From assembly GCA_021844355.1 (NCBI GenBank), contig JAKBTP010000079.1:1-5072 (forward strand): a stretch of DNA of 5,072 nt. The letters run 5' to 3'. The DNA is from a bacterium. Its GTDB lineage: Bacteria > Chloroflexota > Dormibacteria > Aeolococcales > Bog-877. Of the stretch, positions 1-4,585 are shown piece by piece. Numbering within the stretch: the first letter of the stretch is position 1; every line of letters starts with the position of its first letter. A program made the position numbers and the translations under genes. The notes under the pieces are model-generated. The model saw only the letters and a program-made list of their open reading frames with translations, ran no database searches and was not told where the DNA came from.

Positions 1-76
1 CGCCGTCGGACGCTAATACGGGCCGGGCCCTCCGTGGGGGAAGAGTCAGGCGCCAGTGTGGGACGTGTCAAGCAAG

Positions 77-109
77 GTCCTTGAGGCGACCACCGGTCCG
101 CTCAAGGAC
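77..109. repeat. Nested inverted repeat (hairpin) upstream of the first toxin-antitoxin pair
   Basis: GTCCTTGAG (77-85) is exactly complementary to CTCAAGGAC (101-109). Inside this 9-bp stem, GACC (88-91) can pair with GGTC (95-98) around a 3-base loop, giving a two-part hairpin. The left arm also lies in an 11-base palindrome, CAAGG-T-CCTTG (73-83). No T-tract follows, so it is not a classical intrinsic terminator. It could end transcription of a gene left of the window or be part of a mobile-element end. The structure is read directly; the role is unknown. Confidence 0.45.
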
Positions 110-189
110 GCTGTCTGGTTCGATCCCAGTGCCTGGGTCGTCACCGCCCATCGTGGCTGAGAAGCGACATTCAGGGACGTGGCCTGCGA

Positions 190-207
190 GGGGCCTGAGA
201 CGGCCCC
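190..207. terminator. GC-only hairpin, possible terminator before the toxin-antitoxin promoter
   Basis: GGGGCC (190-195) and GGCCCC (202-207) form a perfect 6-bp stem with a 6-base loop, about 60 bases before the promoter of the antitoxin gene. It has no U-tract, but GC-rich bacteria often use such hairpins. It could insulate the toxin-antitoxin operon from upstream transcription. This is inference from position and structure only. Confidence 0.25.
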
Positions 208-268
208 ATGACCCCGAAATAAGTCGGACAACCCGGGCCACTGATGGGCATACCGGCGACCGATCTGA

Positions 269-281
269 CATACTGAGACCA
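269..281 (+). promoter_or_regulatory. Candidate leaderless promoter (-10 box) for the AbrB/PIN operon
   Basis: CATACT (269-274) matches four of six bases of the -10 consensus TATAAT and ends six bases before the ATG at 281. A transcript from it would therefore start at or next to the start codon. No Shine-Dalgarno-like purine run precedes the ATG, which supports leaderless translation, common in actinobacteria. No clear -35 box is seen at the usual spacing. No perfect operator palindrome was found here, unlike at the second toxin-antitoxin operon. Confidence 0.4.
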
Positions 282-568
282 TGACTGACAGATACGACAC
301 GACCGTGACACGTGAGGGCAGGGTGCTCATCCCGGCTGAGCTGCGCCGTGCCGCCGGGCTGGCGCCCGGGGTTCGGGTCAGCCTGCGCATCGAGGGCGAG
401 ACGATCGTGCTTACGACGGCCGAGGCGGCACGGCATCGGCTCCGCGAGATGTTCTCCGGGGTCCCAGGCAGCCTCTCCGATGAATTGATCGCAGAGCGGC
501 GTGACGAGGTTCGGCGGGACGCCTCGACTGGGGGTGAGCTCCCGAGGGCGTCCGGGGGGCACGAGTGA
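281..568 (+). CDS. vapB: AbrB/SpoVT-type antitoxin (VapB-like) of a type II toxin-antitoxin pair
   Basis: This 95-residue protein is the likely antitoxin of the PIN toxin that follows. Residues about 5-46 have the SpoVT/AbrB swapped-hairpin pattern: a beta strand, the turn TREGRVLIPAELRRAAGL, then PGVRVSLRIEGETIVLTT. This fold binds DNA as a dimer, so the protein probably autorepresses the operon. The charged tail (about 64-80, DELIAERRDEVRRD) matches the kind of C-terminal segment that such antitoxins insert into the PIN active site. The ATG at 281 is chosen because it opens directly on the AbrB domain and lies at leaderless distance from a -10 box. The stop overlaps the toxin start by 4 bases, indicating translational coupling. 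The family call is firm; the pairing is inferred from the overlap and tail. Confidence 0.88.
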   Translation: MTDRYDTTVTREGRVLIPAELRRAAGLAPGVRVSLRIEGETIVLTTAEAARHRLREMFSGVPGSLSDELIAERRDEVRRDASTGGELPRASGGHE

Positions 569-975
569 CCGAGGGGCCGCCCCCCGTCCGCGACGTCGAC
601 GGCGCCGAACTCCTGGACGCCTCGGCGGTGCTGGCCTGGCTCCAGGGTGAACCCGGCGCGGACCAGGTCGACGCCGTCATCGAGCGCTCCTCGATCGGGG
701 CGGCGAACTGGTCGGAGGTCCTGCAGAAGGCATGGCAACACGGCCGGGATGGCGACGAGGTTGCCGCCCTGCTCGTGGCTCTCGGCCTCGAGGTTGAGGC
801 GGTGACCCCCGAGATCGCGATCCAGGCGGCGCGGATGTGGTCGCAATGCCCCGACCTCTCGTTGGCCGATCGACTATGCCTCGCTGCGGGCAAGATGCGG
901 GGCGCGACCGTCTGGACTGCGGATCGTACCTGGGTCGGCCGATCCCATGGGGTTGTCGTCAGACTCCTTCGCTGA
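565..975 (+). CDS. vapC: PIN-domain ribonuclease toxin (VapC-like)
   Basis: This 136-residue protein has the PIN-domain layout. LLDASAVLAWL gives the first acidic residue (D18), ANWSEVLQK gives E51, LSLADRLCLA gives D102 and VWTADRTW gives D120. These four acidic positions coordinate Mg/Mn in VapC nucleases, which typically cut tRNA or rRNA and stop translation; all are present, so the enzyme should be active. Its length is normal for the family. The GTG start overlaps the antitoxin stop by 4 bases (GTGA), and a G-run at 554-559 may act as the ribosome binding site. About 15 residues precede the first PIN strand, but no alternative start codon in between is evident. The RNA target cannot be predicted. 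The neighbouring AbrB protein is the expected antidote. Confidence 0.9.
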   Translation: MTEGPPPVRDVDGAELLDASAVLAWLQGEPGADQVDAVIERSSIGAANWSEVLQKAWQHGRDGDEVAALLVALGLEVEAVTPEIAIQAARMWSQCPDLSLADRLCLAAGKMRGATVWTADRTWVGRSHGVVVRLLR

Positions 976-1343
976 TCGCTGGGGGGGCCGGTCGCGACCC
1001 TCAGGCGGTGCCAGAGTTCAACCGCACTTCAAGGCCGCTGCGATAACCTGAAAGGGGTTGGCCGTAGTGCTGGCCTCGGGGCATTTCCAACAGGCAACCG
1101 CTCCCGTTTGGGCCGACGCCTCGGCGAGGCGCAGGTCGTGGGTTCGATTCCCACCTTGGGCTCCGCGGCGAGATCTGCTGTGGTCGGGGGGAAGTGTGGC
1201 CCCTCACGGCCTGGAGGTGGTCATCAGGAGGCACTGACGGTCTCGACGGCGCTGGGCCGAACCGGGAATCCAACGTCTTGAACCATGTCGACCGTAGCGC
1301 TGGAGGCCCGAGGTCGCCCGGCTGCCGACGCAGCACCCCGCCT
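976..1343. other. Non-coding gap between two convergent toxin-antitoxin pairs
   Basis: The ends of the PIN toxin (plus strand) and MazF (minus strand) face each other across these 368 bases. The only recognisable content is the tRNA 3' fragment at 1133-1164, preceded by a perfect 6-bp stem with a GGC triloop (CGCCTC/GAGGCG, 1117-1131). A 10-bp palindrome, GGTCGCGACC (990-999), sits 15 bases after the PIN stop codon and could contribute to termination. A loose 12-base repeat, CCGTAGYGCTGG, occurs at 1062-1073 and 1292-1303. Open frames across the region are antisense to the tRNA fragment and look spurious. Confidence 0.6.
1133..1164 (+). pseudogene. 3' fragment of a tRNA (T arm, acceptor strand, discriminator); candidate att site
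   Basis: GTGGG (1138-1142), the seven-base loop TTCGATT (1143-1149) and CCCAC (1150-1154) form a perfect T arm with the invariant TTC-x-A positions. CTTGGGC (1155-1161) fits a 3' acceptor strand and T1162 a discriminator base, followed by CC but then G instead of CCA. The matching 5' acceptor (GCCCAAG), D arm and anticodon arm are not found upstream, so this is not a whole tRNA. The ending GGC-T-CC and the preceding AGGTC resemble actinobacterial tRNA-Thr, but identity is uncertain. Tyrosine recombinases commonly integrate at tRNA 3' ends and duplicate this segment, so it is best read as an att site or scar left by integration. The integrase at 2466-3941 is a candidate agent. Confidence 0.65.
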
Positions 1344-1685
1344 TCAAAGACGCAGCGCCATGCGGAGCCCCTCGTCGACGCGTGCCAGGTCCGCTTGCGC
1401 GAGCTGTCCGGAGCGGCCCACGAGCCGGTGCCTGTCCACGGTTGCAATCTGAGTGACATTGACGACGGATGGCCGGTCGAGCCCGGCCGCGCCTCGGGGT
1501 AGGGAGACGTTGCCGGGGCGGGCGGCGAGCCTCACGCTGGAGGTGACGGCGACCACAGTGACGGTGTTGAGACGTGAGCGATTGAAGCTGTCGGCCGACA
1601 CCACGACGGCGGGTCGGCGCATCCCCGGTTCGCTGCCAAGCGGAGCCCCGAAGTCCACCCACCAGACCTCGCCCCGGGCTACCAC
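1344..1685 (-). CDS. mazF: MazF/PemK-family endoribonuclease toxin
   Basis: This 113-residue protein is a typical-length MazF. It opens with the family signature RGEVWWVDF (4-12), followed by the loop GAPLGSEPGMRRPAVVVS (13-30) and the strand TVTVVAVTSS (41-50). R24 and T48 correspond to the Arg and Thr required for RNA cleavage in characterised MazF enzymes, and both are present. The RPSVVNVTQIATVDR segment (71-85) is the conserved second half. MazF enzymes cut single-stranded mRNA, rRNA or tRNA at short motifs and halt growth; the motif here is unknown. The GTG start at 1685 lies inside the end of the antitoxin gene (7-base overlap), with no strong ribosome binding site, so translation is probably coupled. 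It has no gene of its own downstream and faces the PIN toxin across the tRNA fragment. Confidence 0.93.
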   Translation of the reverse strand: MVARGEVWWVDFGAPLGSEPGMRRPAVVVSADSFNRSRLNTVTVVAVTSSVRLAARPGNVSLPRGAAGLDRPSVVNVTQIATVDRHRLVGRSGQLAQADLARVDEGLRMALRL

Positions 1686-1915
1686 GCCCAGGATCCGGGG
1701 TCGATCAGGTCGGCTCGGGTGAGGCCAGCGAGGTCCTCATGGTCCCCGTCGTCACAGGTGGCGTCGATCATCCGAGCCAGAGCGTCACCCTCCTCTTCCG
1801 CCAGGAGGCGGCGAAGGGCGCGGGCGTAGAGCGCCGACCGGTTCACCCCCCGCCGTTCGGCGGCACGATCCGCTTCAGCGTACAGGTCATCGGGGATGGA
1901 GACGGCCACCTTCAT
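1679..1915 (-). CDS. mazE: Ribbon-helix-helix antitoxin (MazE-like, CopG family)
   Basis: This 78-residue protein precedes and overlaps MazF and is its probable antidote. Residues 1-40 show the ribbon-helix-helix pattern: the short strand MKVAVSIP, then helix DDLYAEADRAAERRG, the turn VNRSALY, and helix ARALRRLLAEEE. Such proteins dimerise and bind palindromic DNA through the strand. The acidic tail (about 43-78), ending in LIDPGSWAW, resembles MazE tails whose acidic and Trp residues occupy the MazF RNA groove. The ATG at 1915 is preferred because it opens directly on the strand and sits six bases after a good -10 box, implying a leaderless message. It probably represses its own promoter through the adjacent palindrome. 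This type of antitoxin is distinct from the AbrB-type at 281-568. Confidence 0.88.
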   Translation of the reverse strand: MKVAVSIPDDLYAEADRAAERRGVNRSALYARALRRLLAEEEGDALARMIDATCDDGDHEDLAGLTRADLIDPGSWAW

Positions 1916-1938
1916 TCGCCCAGTATAACGCGTTATAC
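1916..1938 (-). promoter_or_regulatory. Leaderless promoter with a 16-bp palindromic operator for the mazEF pair
   Basis: GTATAACGCGTTATAC (1923-1938) is a perfect 16-bp palindrome. Read on the minus strand, its end overlaps the -10 box TATACT (1927-1922), which is followed by six bases and then the ATG of the antitoxin at 1915. A transcript would start at the start codon, so the message is probably leaderless. A weak -35-like GCGACC lies at 1948-1943. A palindrome covering the -10 box is the expected site for ribbon-helix-helix autorepression. The palindrome and box are seen directly; the binding is inferred. Confidence 0.75.
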
Positions 1939-2102
1939 CCGAGGTCGCCCATGGGGCCCGATCGAATTTGGCGAGTACGTTGGTCCCTAGTTCTCGCGTG
2001 TGGCTTTCGGGATCGGTTCAAAGGTGATGGCCTCGTGCATGGGTGGCACGGTGGGAGTGGCCATCCGGCGGCTGGCCGTTCGTCGTCCTGGTGATCGCCA
2101 CC

Positions 2103-2130
2103 CTCAAGGCACGAGAACTCAAGGCCCGAG
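2103..2130 (+). repeat. Two adjacent copies of a 13-base repeat
   Basis: CTCAAGGCACGAG (2103-2115) and CTCAAGGCCCGAG (2118-2130) differ at one position and start 15 bases apart. The core CTCAAGG also occurs at 101-107, in the right arm of the hairpin near the window start. In the doubtful plus frame from 2043 the pair would encode LKARE-LKARA. Two iterons could be a protein-binding site, but no role is evident. Confidence 0.4.
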
Positions 2131-2248
2131 CCATGCGCAAAGGTGGGGAGCCCAGGACAGAGGAGGTGAGCGACGCTAGCGGAAGGGCGCGCTGGCCAGC
2201 GGCAGACCGAGCAAAGACCGGGTCCCCGGGTCCTGGCAGGCGAGGCGC

Positions 2249-2281
2249 AGCCGCCCGCTTGAGCCAGCCGGCGGAGCGGCT
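2249..2281. repeat. Strong imperfect hairpin
   Basis: AGCCGCCCGC (2249-2258) pairs with GCGG (2271-2274) and GCGGCT (2276-2281), forming 10 base pairs with one bulged A (2275) and a 12-base loop. It is the most stable-looking stem in the 1939-2465 gap. No T-tract follows on either strand. It may belong to a structured RNA or terminate transcription entering from the integrase (minus strand). Confidence 0.4.
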
Positions 2282-2465
2282 TCAGGGGATGTGGAAACCC
2301 GTCCGACGTGGCGGCACTCGCGTGTATGCCACCCGGCGCTGGCTGATGGCCTCAGAGGCATCCTTGGCCACCTGATCACTGACGACCACGGCTCGGGCGG
2401 CACACCATGAGGCCAAGAGCCGCTAGGGAACTCGAACGGTGCCGCAGGAGTGCGCTTCCCACAGT

Positions 2466-3941
2466 TCACTCGGCGGCAACGGGCACGGCCTCGCCGTCGG
2501 CGAGGAGTTCCAAGGTGGCGCCGGCCCGCTCGATGGCGGTCAGCGCCTCCGGCCCGTGAGCCTGCAGCAGTGGTCCCAGCGGCACCGGGACGTGGTTGGC
2601 CCTGGAGAGGACCAGCGCCGCGGCCGCCTCGAGCAGCTCGCTGTCAACGGAGGCGGCCCTCAGCGTCCCGACGGCGGCCTCGGCGAGCTGGTGCGAGGTG
2701 AGCCGGGAGAGGGTTCCTGGCGGCAGCCGCCGGGCGGAGTGCAGCGCTCGGGCCATTGCGGCCTCCCCCAGATTGAAGAGCGGAGGAACTGGGAGGGAGG
2801 GGATTGGCCCTTGGGAAGGGGCGGGTGCCCTGTCAGTCGACTCGCCGGCCAGCACGCGCTCGGGACGCGCCACGGGCGGCGCGGCAGATGGGGGGGATGC
2901 CGGACCGGAGACGGCGGCGAAGTCGACGCCGTCGGCGGCCTGGTGCTTGTCCGCCATGGTGGCGTGCAGGTAGCGTCCGGTGGTGGTGATGTTGGTGTGC
3001 CCGAGGAGTTCCCGCACTACCTCGATGTTGCCCGCCTCGCGGAGGGCGTTGCTGGCGAAGCTGTGCCGGAAGCGGTGGGGGAAGTGCCGGCCCGGGATCC
3101 CGGACTCGGCCAGCAGGTCGCGCACCAGGGCGGCCAGGGAGTTGGACTCCAGCCGGCCCCAGAACGGCCCGTGGCGCAGGGAGCGCGGATTGGCAATGAA
3201 GTAGGGGGAGGGGGGGAGGCGGGGACGGAGGTCCCGCAGATAGGTGGTGAGCACCACGGCAGTGGCCGGGCCGAAGGGAACGGTGCGCGGCTTGGAGCCC
3301 TTGCCCATCACCCGCAGCCGGTGGCGCACCAGATCCACGTCGGCGGTCTGCAAGGTAAGCAGCTCACCCTTGCGGATGCCGGTGCCGGCCAGGAGGGTGA
3401 GTGCCACGTAGCCCACCCAGCGGCGCAGATCCGAGGAGTGCTCGTGCCTCTGGGCAACGGCCAGGAGGTGGCGGACCTCCTCCTCGGTGTAGGGGTCGAT
3501 GGCGGGGGCGTTCACCCTCGGTGGCCTGATCCCCAGAGCTGGATTCGGTAGCTCGGGATCCCCGGCGAGGGCGAACGCGTAGAAGCTGCGCAGTGAATGC
3601 AGGATCGTGGTCAGAGTGCTCGCTTTCGCCATCTGGCCGCGCTTGATGGCGAGGTACTTTCGGAGCGTGTCGACGGGTGCGGCCTCGATGGGGAGGCCGG
3701 GATAGGCCGTCGCCAGCCACTGGTGGTAGTTCCGGGCCCACTTGGCGTAGGTGTGGCAGGTCGCGGCCGAGCGGTACTCGACCTCCGTGAGGTGCTCGGT
3801 GAAGCGGTCGATCAGGAGCTCGAACGCCTCGTCCGCCTGTCGACGTCCGCCGAGGCGGCGAGCCGGCAGTCCGCCCGCATAGCGGGCTCGGCGCCCCGGG
3901 GACGTGGTTGGCGCGGCCCTGTGGCCCCCATCGGTCACCAT
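2466..3941 (-). CDS. Tyrosine recombinase/integrase with an extra C-terminal domain
   Basis: This 491-residue protein is a site-specific recombinase. A core-binding (SAM-like) domain spans about 37-125 (FELLIDRF through LRSFYAFAL). The catalytic domain spans about 148-330 with the full active site: R190 in GTGIRKGE, K214 in GKGSK, H289 and R292 in PHRFRHSFAS, H315 in LLGHTNITTT, and the nucleophile Y324 in GRYLH. It should be active. XerC/D-type enzymes end soon after the tyrosine; this one continues about 167 residues, through a Pro/Ala-rich linker (about 345-388) into an Ala/Leu-rich helical segment (about 389-485) that I do not recognise. The ATG at 3941 is chosen because AGGAGG lies at 3960-3955, although 13 bases away is long. 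The frame stays open to a GTG at 4274, but those extra 111 residues are low-complexity and unlikely to be translated. Likely role: integration or excision of the surrounding accessory DNA. Confidence 0.9.
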   Translation of the reverse strand: MVTDGGHRAAPTTSPGRRARYAGGLPARRLGGRRQADEAFELLIDRFTEHLTEVEYRSAATCHTYAKWARNYHQWLATAYPGLPIEAAPVDTLRKYLAIKRGQMAKASTLTTILHSLRSFYAFALAGDPELPNPALGIRPPRVNAPAIDPYTEEEVRHLLAVAQRHEHSSDLRRWVGYVALTLLAGTGIRKGELLTLQTADVDLVRHRLRVMGKGSKPRTVPFGPATAVVLTTYLRDLRPRLPPSPYFIANPRSLRHGPFWGRLESNSLAALVRDLLAESGIPGRHFPHRFRHSFASNALREAGNIEVVRELLGHTNITTTGRYLHATMADKHQAADGVDFAAVSGPASPPSAAPPVARPERVLAGESTDRAPAPSQGPIPSLPVPPLFNLGEAAMARALHSARRLPPGTLSRLTSHQLAEAAVGTLRAASVDSELLEAAAALVLSRANHVPVPLGPLLQAHGPEALTAIERAGATLELLADGEAVPVAAE

Positions 3942-4327
3942 GGTCTTCGCGCCCCCTCCTGGTGCGAGAAGGAACACGCCGCCCGCCGCTTCGGCGCCTT
4001 CCAGCACGTCCCCTCCAGGGTGCCAACCCCGCCGTTGCCGCACGTCGGAAGTCCCGCGGGACTCCGCCCGGGGGCTGTTGGGAGGGGGGCAGGCGGCCTT
4101 CGGTCGGACGGCCCGCTCTCTCGGAGCTCCCTCGCCGCCGGAGCCAAGACAAGCCGTCCGCCAGCTGCCGCCGCCCGGCCTCACACGGCGCACCTGCGCA
4201 CCGGGGCTGGGCCGAGAACGTGGTGCTCGGCCACGCGCTTCGTCTGCGGCCGGCGTCTCACCCCCTGACCGCACCAGATCGATCAGCCCAAAAGTGAACG
4301 CCGGGGTGGGGGCCCGGATCGAGATCT

Positions 4328-4343
4328 GATCGGCTGGCCGATC
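4328..4343. repeat. Inverted repeat within a GATC cluster
   Basis: GATCGGC (4328-4334) and GCCGATC (4337-4343) are exact inverted copies separated by TG. GATC also occurs at 4277, 4281, 4317 and 4323, making six copies in 67 bases. Two half-sites with a 2-base gap could bind a dimeric regulator or be an integrase accessory site. The sequence feature is plain; the function is a guess. Confidence 0.35.
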
Positions 4344-4373
4344 CTCAGCCGGAGTCCGGACCCGCCCGGCGCA

Positions 4374-4397
4374 CGGAGCGCCCTGCCCGGCGCTCCG
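4374..4397. terminator. Strong GC hairpin, possible terminator downstream of sufS
   Basis: CGGAGCGCC (4374-4382) and GGCGCTCCG (4389-4397) form a perfect 9-bp stem with a 6-base loop. It lies about 190 bases beyond the sufS stop codon on the minus strand. There is no T-tract on either side, so efficiency as an intrinsic terminator is uncertain, but hairpins without U-runs are common in GC-rich bacteria. It could equally be a protein-binding palindrome. Confidence 0.4.
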
Positions 4398-4493
4398 CCT
4401 GGGTTCGCAACGAGACAGTGCCGGGCCCGGCCCGACCGGGGCGGCTTGCCGGCCAGCTCACCTGGGGCCTGCTGGCGGCCGCCCCCCGCGCCC

Positions 4494-4506
4494 GGATCAC
4501 CTCCTT
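4494..4506 (-). promoter_or_regulatory. Orphan, perfect extended Shine-Dalgarno-like sequence
   Basis: On the minus strand these bases read AAGGAGGTGATCC, fully complementary to the 3' tail of bacterial 16S rRNA. It lies about 80 bases after the sufS stop, where a downstream gene's ribosome binding site would be expected. The next in-line start-like codon is the GTG at 4461, more than 30 bases on, and no recognisable protein follows. It may be the remnant of a lost downstream gene, or chance. Confidence 0.3.
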
Positions 4507-4585
4507 CCCCCAGGTGTGGCGGCTCCGCCGGCATCACGGGGGTGGTCGGGCGAACTCTGACCGATGGTCTGGGCCGCCGACGGCG

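Larger units (their letters stand above)
1939..2465. other. Long gap without a convincing gene, rich in inverted repeats
   Basis: No reading frame in these 527 bases shows a recognisable protein. The plus frame at 2043-2375 has a short hydrophobic start and then arginine- and glycine-rich sequence with no domain. The region is instead dense in possible stems: 2249-2281 (10 bp), 2308-2332 (GTGGC/GCCAC enclosing CAC/GTG), 2345-2362 (GATG-CC/GG-CATC), 2389-2422 (CGGCTC/GAGCCG) and 2397-2445 (GCGGCAC/GTGCCGC). The last two interleave, as in a pseudoknot. A near-repeat of 13 bases, CTCAAGGCACGAG/CTCAAGGCCCGAG, lies at 2103-2130. It may be a structured non-coding RNA or a decayed mobile element; neither is proven. 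Confidence 0.5.
3942..4585. other. Long GC-rich gap between the integrase and sufS
   Basis: I see no supportable gene in these 644 bases. All long open frames on both strands are low-complexity Pro/Arg/Gly/Ala sequence, as expected in very GC-rich DNA. Contents are short sites: the integrase ribosome binding site (3955-3960), a GATC cluster (4277-4343) with a 7-bp-arm inverted repeat, a strong hairpin (4374-4397), a 9-bp inverted repeat with 40-base spacing (4459-4467 and 4508-4516), and a perfect Shine-Dalgarno-like string on the minus strand (4494-4506). A junction between backbone and inserted DNA may lie here. Confidence 0.5.

Noticed and set aside
46..893. Minus-strand frames of 160 to 266 residues across the first toxin-antitoxin pair
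   Set aside because: They are antisense to the AbrB and PIN genes, which have clear domains, catalytic residues and overlapping coupling.
1117..1164. Reading the 1117-1131 hairpin as the long variable arm of a complete Ser/Leu tRNA
   Set aside because: There is no 5' acceptor strand, D arm or anticodon arm upstream, and the spacing to the T arm is too long.
1001..1662. Minus-strand frames of 152 residues containing the peptide WESNPRP
   Set aside because: That peptide is the antisense reading of a tRNA T arm (GGTTCGATTCCCAC), a well-known source of spurious frames; the frame starting at 1662 is also a shadow of mazF.
2043..2375. A 110-residue plus-strand frame with a short hydrophobic start (WPFVVLVIATLKAR)
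   Set aside because: No ribosome binding site, no recognisable domain, too short a hydrophobic run for a clear membrane helix, and it overlaps strong RNA-like stems. Kept only as part of the gap description.
2439..3551. A 370-residue plus-strand frame
   Set aside because: It is antisense to the well-supported integrase and consists of Gly/Val/Gln-rich sequence typical of a shadow frame.
3942..4274. Extending the integrase to the GTG at 4274 (602 residues)
   Set aside because: The extra 111 residues are low-complexity Arg/Gly/Pro/Ala sequence with no domain, all frames are open in this GC-rich stretch, and the ATG at 3941 has a nearby AGGAGG and leads into the core-binding domain.
4494..4506. 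A fragment of 16S rRNA (plus-strand GGATCACCTCCTT)
   Set aside because: Only 13 bases match the 16S 3' tail; the preceding bases do not resemble the conserved 16S end, so a Shine-Dalgarno-like reading on the other strand or chance is more likely.
4283..4537. A minus-strand frame placed like sufU after sufS
   Set aside because: The translated 84 residues lack any SufU feature (no conserved Cys or Asp motifs, no opening helix) and are Pro/Gly/Arg-rich.
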